Source of the DNA: Acanthaster planci
Taxonomy: Eukaryota > Echinodermata > Asteroidea > Valvatida > Acanthasteridae
Direction: 5' to 3'
NCBI RefSeq assembly: GCF_001949145.1
Contig: NW_019091454.1
Span: 1,066,204 to 1,085,375 of the forward strand
DNA: 19,172 nt
The notes below the pieces were generated by a model. It saw only the letters and a program-made list of their open reading frames with translations, was not told the origin of the DNA and ran no database searches. Positions within the stretch are counted from its first letter, which is position 1. Every line of letters starts with the position of its first letter. Both the position numbers and the translations under genes were made by a program. Shown here one piece after another: positions 10,281-18,895 of the stretch.

Positions 10281-10476
10281 TTCACGCACGAGTGACTCCT
10301 CGCAATTTTGCCATCCTCTAAAGCACACACTGATTCTCGACGCCTGCGCGAACTCCCCCCCATACCCGCCCTATCTTGCTCAGCGCTCGCTCGATCTCGC
10401 TCGATGTGAATTCTTCAAAGGAGGCCTAATTTATTGAGGGACACACGAGTACTCACACCTCAAAGGGTACTTACTC
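10280..10476 (+). repeat. CpG-rich dispersed repeat, copy C (partial similarity)
   Basis: Contains CGCCCTATCTTGCT and runs of GCTCGCTCGATCTCGCTCG, and ends AAAGGGTACTTACT (10462-10475). That end is the exact reverse complement of 4336-4349. Orientation is mixed relative to copy B: the GGGTACTTACT end is inverted while the CGCCCTATCTTGCT word is direct, which suggests internal rearrangement. Confidence 0.4.
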
Positions 10477-10489
10477 ATGGATGGCGCTG

Positions 10490-11466
10490 TACATATGTAA
10501 GGCAGAACATCCTTTCACAAATATTTTATTAACCACTACAGATTTATCAACTGGTCTCTATTCCAATTACATATACAAGTACATGAAGTTAAGAAATGTT
10601 GAACCAAGTGGGTCACACTTCAGAAGCAACACTGATACCACCATCTGCTACCATTCAAGGGGCATTTTTTTATTGATCAATATTATCAAAAATCAATCAA
10701 AAGTCTGTTGGTAAAATCTCTGATAAGCTACATGTAAGTGTATGTACGTCATTTGGAAAAATTTGATTATCTAGATGACACCATTAAAAGATTTTTAAAC
10801 AAAATACCTGCATAGCCATTTCACAGTGATACTTACCGGTACATGTATGTGTCATGTGATACCACCTTGAAGGTGCATTCTTCACAGCCAAATATCAAAG
10901 GATTGATACTGGCCAACTGATTGAATGTTATTACACTGTATGGTATGTACTGTATACGTTTACATAAGGGAATAAAATATGTGCTTGTCTAGTCTTGTGT
11001 GTTTAACTGAGGCGGTCTTTCCCATTCATAAATACCTTTTTAGTAAGACAGTCAAAAGAACTCTATATGATGGATTTCTACCGATTTTGTTTAGAATTTT
11101 ACTTTTACTTTCCCGAACACCCCCATCCATTTTATTGAAACTTTCTTGTGCAAATAGTATACTCCCCCGGGAGAGTAAGAATGTTCAGATGATGTGAGCC
11201 CAATGTGCAGAGATAATGATAATAAGTACATAGAGACGCTCCGTAATATTCGCTATATCAGACAGATTATTATTATTAAATTGTCTGCACACAGACTCTT
11301 GACCAATTAGAATCAATTAAACTGTCTTGTATCCAGGTGCTAGCACATGATTTATGCAGCGGGCATTATCACTTCTCAGTGGGCATTATCAAATGTTAAT
11401 ACATAGTCAAGTTGCACATTGTTGAAAGGAAGATTGTCTGAGGTATTTATGAATATAGAGTAATAA
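10490..11466 (-). other. Presumed scramblase intron; no exon found
   Basis: This lies just downstream of the scramblase donor in transcript orientation. I looked for the expected next block (a TGFETNN-type start and the Cys-rich segment) and did not find it. It contains GGGCATTATCA at 11362-11372 and again at 11382-11392, plus TACATGTA words near 10730 and 10841. Confidence 0.45.
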
Positions 11467-11472
11467 ACTAAC
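11467..11472 (-). promoter_or_regulatory. 5' splice donor of the scramblase exon
   Basis: On the minus strand the coding sequence CTTGAAG is followed by GTTAGT, an acceptable donor. Reading through it gives Gly and then an immediate in-frame stop, as expected for an intron. The split is after codon position 1. Confidence 0.65.
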
Positions 11473-11677
11473 CTTCAAGGAGTTCAACTTGCTGGTGAAC
11501 CAACAATTGATCAATCTGTGTGAGGTACTCCAAGCCTGGGGGACAGTCTGCAGGGACCTGAGCTGCTTGTAGTTGAAGTCCTGCCTCCAAGCTGCCTGGA
11601 GCTGGTGGAGGAGCTCCCGCAGGCCAGTTACCAGGTGGCACTGCCATACCACCAGAAGGTTGCTGTTGGGGATTCAT
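11473..11677 (-). CDS. PLSCR: Phospholipid scramblase N-terminal coding exon (partial gene)
   Basis: This exon encodes the first 68 residues of a phospholipid scramblase, a family of palmitoylated or membrane-anchored proteins linked to Ca2+-dependent lipid movement between bilayer leaflets and to nuclear and signalling roles. Residues 1-30 are rich in Pro, Gly and Ala ([18 protein letters not shown]), like the proline-rich N-terminus of vertebrate PLSCR1. Residues about 45-68 match the conserved domain start, with [13 protein letters not shown] followed by HQQVELLE. The exon ends after the first G of a codon at a GTTAGT donor (11472-11467). That phase suits the Val that usually follows ELLE in this family. 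The ATG at 11677 was chosen because it is the first ATG after the acceptor; the frame stays open five codons further (HVNLV) to the acceptor, so coding could begin in an earlier exon. The Cys-rich, Ca2+-binding and C-terminal membrane segments are absent from the window. Family assignment is confident; the paralogue is not. Confidence 0.85.
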
Positions 11678-11693
11678 CACAAGATTTACGTGT

Positions 11694-11730
11694 CTACATG
11701 AAAATAAAAGATAAAATAAAAGAAGATTCC
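11694..11730 (-). promoter_or_regulatory. 3' splice acceptor of the scramblase exon
   Basis: Read on the minus strand, a T-rich tract (CTTTTATTTTCATGTAG) ends in an AG at 11695-11694, immediately before the exon. With the GTTAGT donor at the other end this defines a 221-base internal exon (11473-11693). The presence of an acceptor implies at least one upstream exon at higher coordinates, possibly 5' UTR only. I did not identify it. Confidence 0.6.
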
Positions 11731-11808
11731 ACTTACATGTACTGGTAGTGAATACTGTCGTAGATTAAAAAACTAAGAAAGGCCAGGAAAGAAGCCATAC
11801 CGGGTAAC

Positions 11809-11840
11809 TATGTACTGCTTGTCGTGACAAGCAGTACATA
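11809..11840. repeat. 32-nt near-perfect palindrome
   Basis: TATGTACTGCTTGTC (11809-11823) and GACAAGCAGTACATA (11826-11840) are perfect reverse complements around a 2-base centre. It sits directly at the left edge of the AGACC array and may mark an element end or promote cruciform formation. Confidence 0.85.
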
Positions 11841-11855
11841 CAGCAGTGTTGTATC

Positions 11856-12015
11856 CGAGACCTTGATGTCCGAGACCAAGACCGAGACCGAAACAAGGCA
11901 TACAAGACCAAGACCTAGACCGAGACCTACTCCTTCAAGACCAAGACCAGGACTTCGAGACCGAGACTTTTGCAGGTCGAGACTGAGACCACGACATCCG
12001 ATACCAAGACCAACC
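11856..12015 (+). repeat. Degenerate (GAGACCAAGACC)n array 1
   Basis: About 160 bases built mostly from GAGACC, AAGACC and close variants. The open frames read as Thr-Glu or Arg-Pro dipeptides, which is the signature of a hexamer repeat and not of a protein. Similar arrays are scattered in many invertebrate genomes. Confidence 0.8.
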
Positions 12016-12019
12016 ATAA

Positions 12020-12600
12020 ACCAATGTTTACTTTTTACCTAAAGGTAAACAGGGACTAACATATGGCAGTACAATTAAGTACAAAAGAAATGAAATGAAA
12101 AAATTAGCATGAATACACACACACAAATTGGTCATTATAGGGCCTTGATGTTTTTCTGATTGGAGGTTTCAGAAGCTGCAATGTCACAACATGTACCGTA
12201 ACGAAACTACTAAAACAACATGTACCACACACAAGACAGAATGAAAGCACTTTCACATGTGCACACAATTCATAGCGTGCGCACACACACAGACTGCTTC
12301 CCGTCCCGGCTCTACGTTCAGCAAGAGACTACATAGGGTAGGAAACCAGTCTAGTGTGCGACTTCCGCTAATCACAACTTCATCTCCATGGTGTCAAGCA
12401 ACATGGCTACTCTGGATTGGAAATAAAGTTACAACTTGGGACAGGGTTGCATCATGCTACATTGACTAGTCTTCATTCCAGCATCGATTTCATTGTTTAC
12501 TGCAAAAAATTTGAACATTATTGTGTTGTATTTATATCAGTGGTTGAAGATTTGACTCGAGTGGAGGTAATGCCTGCAGGCGTGGTAGCTAGATGCGCGC
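12020..12600. other. Spacer between the two AGACC arrays; no gene recognised
   Basis: Mixed sequence with a CA-rich stretch near 12113-12127 and 12280-12292. A segment at 12483-12515 (ATCGATTT, then TTTACTGCAAA) resembles 12811-12829 on the other side of array 2, perhaps flanking duplicates. No exon features are visible. Confidence 0.4.
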
Positions 12601-12610
12601 ATTTTGTTAT

Positions 12611-12770
12611 GGTCTCAACTGGTCTCGAGGGGGAGACCCGAGACTATGGCATTCCGAGACCAAGACCGACGCTTTCGAGACTGAGACCGGCCCTCCCAAG
12701 ACCGAGACTTTGACAGGGCGAGACCGTGACCAAAATAAAAGGTTTCAAGACCGCCTTGAGACCTACAACA
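12611..12770 (+). repeat. Degenerate AGACC array 2
   Basis: Same repeat type and orientation as the array at 11856-12015. Its left end has GGTCTC words (12611-12616 and 12622-12627) in inverse orientation to the GAGACC words after them, so a hairpin is possible at that end. Reading frames across it are low-complexity and not coding. Confidence 0.75.
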
Positions 12771-12820
12771 CTGACATACAGTACCTCTCAGAAATATAAG
12801 ACTTTTTGCAATCGATTTAC

Positions 12821-12838
12821 TGCAAAGAATTCTTTGCA
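12821..12838. repeat. Perfect 18-bp palindrome
   Basis: TGCAAAGAATTCTTTGCA is exactly self-complementary. It lies about 50 bases to the right of AGACC array 2. Confidence 0.8.
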
Positions 12839-12839
12839 A

Positions 12840-14640
12840 ATTGGGTGTAATTTCAAAAGTAACACTTGTCCGAGGAGTCCTTTCTTTCACGAAGGTAAAG
12901 GCCGATTCATGAAGACTCAGCCACCGCAATAAGGGAGAAACGCAAAGCACTGTTTGCAAAACTCTGGGCCCCTCTTCACAAGCGATGCGCGAACATAAGC
13001 TTAAATTTGCAAATGCAAATGACGCCTAACGTTGAAACACACATAATGCCAACTTCCATGTTCAGACTTTGAAAATATTCACCAACGGAAACACCTTCAC
13101 AATCACAAACACCATGCCCAGAATTGGAAGACTTGCCCAGAATTGGAAGATTTGGTATAATAAGTATTGCCGCTATATTTAAAAAGAAGGCCTGCCGTTT
13201 AAAGATGCAAAAAAAAAAAAGCTTTTCTTCGGCAGTGTGCTAACTTTTCGCTCACAAAACCCTTGTTTTCACAACTCTCATGGGTCTGTTAAAACCACTT
13301 GCATGATGAAAAACCCCTGTCCACTTCCCATCCCTCCAATAAAACTAGTGTGATTTTTTAACCTCTTTGCAATGACAAGATAAGCTTTCACACAAAAGTT
13401 GGATGCCTTTTCAATCGAAAATTAACATGTCATATCGATGAATTCACTCCCGGAATCAAGTTTGAACCACGTGCTTGGCAGTGTCTGCATTGACATAATG
13501 CCCATTTTCATTGGTAGTCAAAGTCTCCATAAGCCGCATAACACATTTTCCAGTTGGATGAAATTTCCTTGTGATTTCTGAGACGTCCACAATACAGAAG
13601 TTGCAAGAAAATTCACAGCGACTGGCAATCTGATAGCTAGTGACATTTATTTATGTCTGTTTTGACCAATCTTTGCCAAATGTTATATTTCTTGCTTAAT
13701 TTCACTTGAAAGTGTGATTATTGCAGAATTATCAAATCTGTTTTTACAATTAACAGATAAAAACTGATCAAAAATTAATAGATTTTTTATTGAACAAACA
13801 ATTCAAGTGATTTTTTTTAGTGCTTTAGGAGACTAAGGAAACATTCACTGATCTTAAATCTTAATTTTTTATTTTCTTTAAATTTTTCATCCTCATAGGT
13901 GGCCTCTTGTTTTCTGTTTCCAGTGTTATTGAATTTGGTGTTAATTTTTTTTACAAACATTTTAAGCTACTAAGCTCCGTAAAACACTCCGTAAAGCACT
14001 GCCTTCACATTTGTGCTCAAAGTTCTTCCTGAGAATAAGGATAACACCAGAAACTTTTGCTGGTTCAGAGAATGTTTCTTTTACCGAACACTTTAATCCA
14101 CACAAGTGTTTCATTTTCTATCAAAAAGAAACTCTATGGCTGTTCATCTCTCTCTAGTAACCTTCTTTTTTTTGTGGATTTGAAATAAATACCCGGTAGA
14201 ATGGGTAGAGGGAGTTTATTTTTAGGGCAAAAAGTAAACGATGTATACTACTTTGTGTAACGAAAAACAGAATGAAAATCCCCTCATTTTCTGTACAGAC
14301 TACTAAATCGGAGAAAAAAGTTGCAGAGGTAAACACAAAATACATGTAATTTGTTTTATGCTGAAACGACAACTGCCCAGATCGTACACAAAGTTATAGT
14401 CATATGGTAAAGTTGAATATAGCATAAAGAGAATTGAAGAACAGTTTACAGCTGGGGTGGATTTTCTTGGCAAATTAATGCACTGCATTCCCTTTCATTT
14501 TCATTGCCTTCTTTTTATTTGATTTTGTACGTGAGGGACAGGGTAAGTGGTGCCCTTGCCCTCCCCTGATGTGATGAACACGGTTCCTTCTATGGTTCTT
14601 GTATTTTTTTATCTTTGGGGAGGCTGGGTTGATTGGTTGG
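12840..14640. other. No gene recognised; minor repeats only
   Basis: AT-rich non-coding DNA. It holds a 19-bp direct duplication of TGCCCAGAATTGGAAGA(C/T)T (13115-13133 and 13134-13152), a run of twelve A at 13209-13220, and an octamer-like ATGCAAAT at 13013-13020. Short open frames on the minus strand (for example 14154-14488) are featureless. Confidence 0.5.
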
Positions 14641-14643
14641 GGA

Positions 14644-15008
14644 TTAACCCCTTCACACCGGGAAGCGAAAAGAGCCGCCGTAATAATTGAGATCCCTGAT
14701 GCCCTGGCTATTGTACACATGGTGATTGGCCTTTGTGAGTTGCCAAAAAATGAAAAGGCCGAATTTGCATCATAATCACCAGCTTCACAACAGTCTCCAC
14801 TTTGAAAAGAGACAACGGGACTGTGGAAGCGTGAATAGAGTCGCATGCCGCCGAACAATGAGCCCTTTCACTGTGTAAAACAAAAAGTGTAGAGCACGCA
14901 GGTCCACAAACCAAGAATTTGCTGTTTAGCAGGTGGCCTTCGTGGCCACGCATGGCTGGAATTCTTGGAGTCGGCTTTCAGAAAAAAGCCCCGGCGTCAA
15001 GCGGTTAA
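14644..15008. mobile_element. 365-bp MITE with TTAA target sites and piggyBac-like ends
   Basis: The element begins TTAACCCCTTCACACCGGG and ends, read on the minus strand, TTAACCGCTTGACGCCGGGG. These inverted ends match at 16 of the first 19 bases, and each carries TTAA, the target duplicated by piggyBac-type transposases. Internally there are two imperfect hairpins: 14720-14781 (TGGTGATTGGCCTTT with AAAGGCC and AATCACCA) and 14911-14968 (CCAAGAATT with AATTCTTGG, and an inner GTGGCC/GGCCAC). No transposase is encoded, so it is non-autonomous. The minus-strand frame of 127 codons across its left part is a by-product of the element. Confidence 0.7.
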
Positions 15009-15009
15009 G

Positions 15010-15490
15010 ATGACAATTTTTTCTTTATGTTCTAGACAGGGTAGGTGGCAGAAAAATAAAAGAATTTTCTTGGTTGAAAATGCCAGTATATGTAGAGGGT
15101 TGGTGAAATTTTTTCGGTAAGAACCAAAAATAAGGGTAAGTCGCAAATGAAAACCATAGAAGAAACAACGTTTGACCAACATGTACGGAGGAAACGAGAC
15201 ATACGTGTAATTATTTTATGTTAAGTAGCTCTTCCACTAAGCTATTACATTGTTGTGTCACTTGTGAACTCTAAAGGAATTCTCAAAAAGTGAATGTTAT
15301 AAGTGGTGCCGAGTGAAAGCGACTAGTTGAGTATTTTTCAGCATTCAGTTCTTGTACTGAGTGGGAAATTAAAAAAAGGAACAAAGTCAAAACACGGAGA
15401 GTGCGTTGAACATTAATAGAGTATCAAATGCCTCAATGCATTATAGGGTACATGAGCAAACATGCATGATGGAGACACAGGCCTGACCCC
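15010..15490. other. No gene recognised
   Basis: Non-coding DNA between the TTAA element and the ACATGT cluster that precedes the inverted duplication. No exon or RNA gene is visible. Confidence 0.45.
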
Positions 15491-15499
15491 AACTTATTA

Positions 15500-15532
15500 C
15501 GTACATGTACATACTGTACATGTACATGTACA
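15500..15532. repeat. (TACATG)n palindromic microsatellite
   Basis: GTACATGTACAT is followed by ACT and then GTACATGTACATGTAC, forming alternating self-complementary units. It is one of many TACATGTA clusters in the window. Confidence 0.8.
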
Positions 15533-15616
15533 ATTTGCAACACAAGTTCCACCCCTTACAGCCTCTCCTCGGGTTGTGTTACTTTGTATCAACAAAGTGA
15601 ACGCATGTGTCTGCCA

Positions 15617-15691
15617 GTAGTCTAGTATGTGTACATGATACAACATGCCTGTGTGTATCTCATCATGAATAACTCTGAATTTGATTGCCAT
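15617..15691 (-). other. Small conserved open frame start in the left arm
   Basis: On the minus strand, ATGGCAATC opens a frame reading MAIKFRVIHDEIHTGM followed by LYHVHIL, continuing to a stop at 15497. The same start in a good context (AAAATGGCG) occurs in the right arm at 18750 and reads MAIKVRVIHVEINTGM then LYHVHIL. Three of the seven differences visible in the first 23 codons change the amino acid. The flanking non-coding bases are equally conserved, so this may be just shared repeat sequence. No family is recognised. Confidence 0.2.
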
Positions 15692-16656
15692 CTTAAATAA
15701 GCTTTGCGCGCATGTAGACTACATGTAGATCTGTGTAAATTCTAAATTTTTATGCTATACTACTTTCCGATCATGAGCATCACAGTATGATTTATCCGGT
15801 AACAATGATATACATGTACATGTACTTTCACGGGGAAAAGTGCTAATTTCAAGTGTTTTTGGTGTGATACCAGTCCTACTTGGTATTTGAATGGGAGTTT
15901 TGCCAACTTCATGGAATAATTGAGACCACAGGTATTTCTATTTCTTCCCATCACTTCCCTTCTGTTTTTCTCCAAGGCGTGGTCAAAAAAGTAAGAAACA
16001 AAATGAAATACAACAAACGAAGAAAAACCTAAGAAACTTGGATGGAACAGTCTTAGTTGGTTCGCTGACTCAAATGTAGGCTGCTTTCAGCTGAACTTGG
16101 TTTCTAGCCTTGTTCCCAGATTTTTTTTTTCAAGCCCTCGATCTTAATCTGTCCCCACTGAAGTTTTAGTTGGGTATGTAGAAATTAATGATGTTAAACA
16201 CAGTGAATCGTGCTGTCGGCATTCAGGTTTCTTATCCAGGGGATAAAGGGACACCGTAGGCTAGATTGGTTCCCATCTATGTACCGTTTCCTCCATATTC
16301 CATGGTTGAGAAGGACACTTACATGTATGCTTATTGACTATTAAATCTTCACTTTGAAAGTACACTACTTTCTAACCTTCCTCTTCTCCGAAAATGTGTT
16401 TTATTGGGGTAGCGAAAACAAATATAATTTTTCCATTTTTCGCCCTCCTCTTTCAGTGTTGCTGACCAAAATCTTGAGGCTTTACAAGCTCCAGCCTACA
16501 CCGAAGCTTTAGCCTAGATTATGCATGGTTGGCACACAAGTACTGACGAAGCTTGTGTTCATCAGATTCACGAAGTACCCAGCAATGCACTTTTACATAC
16601 ATGTACATGTAGATGCGTATGTACATGTACTGCATACACACTGTACAGTACACAAT

Positions 16657-16717
16657 GAGTGACGCCTAACCCTAAAGTGCATAGCATGCACATTAGGGTT
16701 AGGGTTAGGCGTCACTC
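16657..16717. repeat. Perfect 19-bp hairpin containing telomere-like CCCTAA/TTAGGG
   Basis: GAGTGACGCCTAACCCTAA (16657-16675) is the exact reverse complement of 16699-16717. Inside the loop GTGCAT-AGC-ATGCAC forms a second small stem (16677-16691). The TTAGGG words are only two to three units long, so this is not a telomere. Confidence 0.85.
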
Positions 16718-16759
16718 TCAACATGTGCACATTAGGGTTAGGCATCACTCTAAACATGT
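16688..16759 (+). repeat. Tandem pair of GCACATTAGGGTTAGG units
   Basis: Unit 1 (16688-16726, 39 bases) and unit 2 (16727-16759, 33 bases) share GCACATTAGGGTTAGGC, TCACTCT and AACATGT. Unit 1 has one extra GGGTTA hexamer. The right arm of the inverted duplication has a single diverged copy (about 17728-17763), so the doubling happened after the arms separated. Confidence 0.8.
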
Positions 16760-16880
16760 ACTGTATACAGTATATGTATGTATGCAGTACACATGCATGT
16801 AGTACGTAAAAAGTGCATCGCCGTGGCATTTCTGTGGGAACATGCTGGTCCGTACTTCAGACGGAGTCATCCAGTTGTGT

Positions 16881-17619
16881 TCTTTGCCGTTGTTTGTTTC
16901 AAACCCTAGAACAGCCGTCTTTATTTTTTGATAAGATGAATACATTTTGAACAGATTGTCAAAATGTATTAACACCGCTGTTTATTGGAAACATAAATCA
17001 ATTGCAAAATGTTCTTGTATTGTACCCATGAAGGAATCACAATTCAACTACATTTTTGTATGCCAACACTACATGAGTTGGATGGGCCTGACTGTAAATC
17101 TTTTTACTCTTGTAGGCAAATACAAAAAAATGCAAACTACATGTATATGTGCATGTACCGGTACTTACTGGCTGTCATGACCTAAAACACACAGTACAAT
17201 TCGAAAGAAACAGAGGGCTCGACATTTCAATCCTAGCAGAATATTTCCTTTTTTGAACAGCAACCGGTGCTATTTAGTTTACACGTCATAATGATCTGTA
17301 AGAATTTCTTTGTATAACCAAAACAAAGGATGCCCATCAACAGAATGGGCCTTTTCATAGAATAAAAGGAAAAGTACCATATAATAAAAACTTTACGGGT
17401 AGATGCCACCATGGTGCGACCAACACGACAGATTTGTTCACTTGTCCTTCACGCACGTTATGAGCGCATGCATGAGAGATCACCTACAAACTTTCCTTTA
17501 AACACTTTGTAGCATAAAGTTCAATTATAAATTGTGCAATTAATTTACCTTTCAAAATGAATGTTCAACACGTCATACCGATTTGCTGGAATACATTCAT
17601 ATTAACGGTCAAAAATGAA
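16881..17619. other. Spacer between the inverted arms
   Basis: No convincing gene. It holds a perfect 12-bp hairpin: AATACATTTTGA (16939-16950) and TCAAAATGTATT (16959-16970) with an 8-nt loop. It also holds a small GCCCAT/ATGGGC hairpin near 17332-17350. On the minus strand, 16889-16906 reads GFETNN, discussed as a finding. Confidence 0.5.
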
Positions 17620-18892
17620 TACACTGTATGACTTGGCTCGCGGAACGGACCAACTCATTGCATGCCACAGAACATCCATGGCAATGCACTTTATACACGT
17701 ACATGTATGTGCACTGCTTACATACTACATGTATGTTGAGAATAACGCTTAACCCTAATATGCATGCGACGTACAGAGCATGAGTACACAGCAAAACTAA
17801 GAAACACAAGCTCCGTTGGGTCTTGCAGGTCAGCCATGCATAGCCCGGGCTAGGCTGAAGCTTTGATGCAAGTCAGAGCTCGTAAAGCCTTACTTTTGTA
17901 ATATTTGGCCTCAAGATTTTTATCAGCAACACTTAAAGAGGAGGGCGAAAATAATAGGAAAATAATCTTTGTTTTCAGTACCCCAAGTAAATAATTCTCA
18001 CATTTTGGAGAAGGGGAAGAATATAAAGTATAACTGAAGGTTTCGTTCCAAAAGCATTAACAACTTTTCACTATGACATATTGAGGAAGCTGCGCTGCAT
18101 TTTTCCGTAGAGAGAAGAGGCGTCGATAGGGGACTAATCTAACCTACATGTAGCGTCCTTTTTCGCCCAGGTAAAAAAATCAACGCCGGCGGAACCATTC
18201 ACTGTTTAATATCTTTAATATACATGTACCCGACTAAAACTTCAGCGGAGGACAGATTGAAAATAAAGGCTTGAGGACATGAAAAAAAATCTGGGAAAAA
18301 GGCTAGAAACCAAGCGCAACTAATTAAACAGTAGCCCATTTTCAGTGCACAAACCAACTGTTCCTTCCCAATTCCTGTTTCTTTTTGTTTGTTACATTTT
18401 ATTGCAATGAAGTGTTTAAACGGAACAACATTTCACTATGCCTTGGAGAATAAAGGAAGGGAAGTTATAGGAAGAAATAGAAACATCTACTGTATGTGCT
18501 CATATTGATTCGTGAATCATTCCATGAAGTTGGCAAGACTCCCATTCAAATACCAAGTACGACTGGTATTGCACAGAAAATGATTGAAATTAGCACTTTT
18601 CACCGTGAAAGTACATGTACATGTATATCAGGGTTACCAGATAAATCATACTGTGATGCTCATGATCGAAATGCAGTATACTAATTTTTGATGTAAAAAT
18701 TCATGATTAAACACAGATCTAGCCTAAATGCACGCAAAGCTTATTTAAAATGGCGATCAAAGTCAGGGTTATTCATGTCGAGATAAACACAGGCATGTTG
18801 TACCATGTACACATACTGTACTAGACTACTAGCAGACATGTGCGTTCACTGTGTTGATACAAAGTACCCGTAATACATCCCAAGGAGAGGCT
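17620..18892 (-). repeat. Right arm of the large inverted duplication
   Basis: The reverse complement aligns colinearly with 15560-16880. Matching blocks include 17909-17947 (pairs with 16441-16479), 18586-18668 (pairs with 15768-15851) and 18883-18892 (pairs with 15560-15569). Similarity stops abruptly 3 bases before the TTAA at 18896, where a second element begins. This suggests the arm was interrupted by that insertion and may resume beyond the window. Confidence 0.85.
18750..18824 (+). other. Small open frame in the right arm, counterpart of 15691 on the minus strand
   Basis: A 24-codon frame beginning ATGGCGATCAAA and ending TAG at 18822-18824. Compared with the left-arm copy, a roughly 4-5 base insertion near 18817 shifts the frame, so at most one of the two could encode a longer peptide. 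It points outward from the palindrome centre, as does its partner. I cannot call it a gene. Confidence 0.2.
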
Positions 18893-18895
18893 CTA

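Larger units (their letters stand above)
15560..16880 (+). repeat. Left arm of a large inverted duplication
   Basis: The arm is colinear with the reverse complement of 17620-18892 over its whole length, with many short indels. Well-kept blocks include 15560-15600 (GCCTCTCCT, ACTTTGTATCAACA), 15768-15851 (CATGAGCATCACAGTATGA, ACATGTACATGTACTTTCAC), 16441-16479 (CGCCCTCCTCTTTCAGTG) and a TTAGGGTTAGGCGT block near 16700. By eye I judge roughly three quarters of aligned bases to be identical. The arm holds extra material against its partner, such as the duplicated TTAGGGTTAGG unit at 16688-16759. Confidence 0.85.

Noticed and set aside
4336-10476. A 6.1-kb DNA transposon bounded by AGTAAGTACCCTTT inverted ends
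   Set aside because: No transposase and no target duplication seen, and the same ends occur in a third dispersed copy; kept only as repeat copies.
11824-12042. Arg-Pro/Thr-Glu repeat 'protein'
   Set aside because: Direct translation of the AGACC hexamer array; the sequence is low-complexity and not coding.
14475-14858. 127-codon minus-strand open frame
   Set aside because: It overlaps the TTAA MITE and its hairpin, has no domain, and is within chance length for this sequence.
16688-16745. Telomere
   Set aside because: Only two or three TTAGGG units, embedded in a hairpin within internal sequence.
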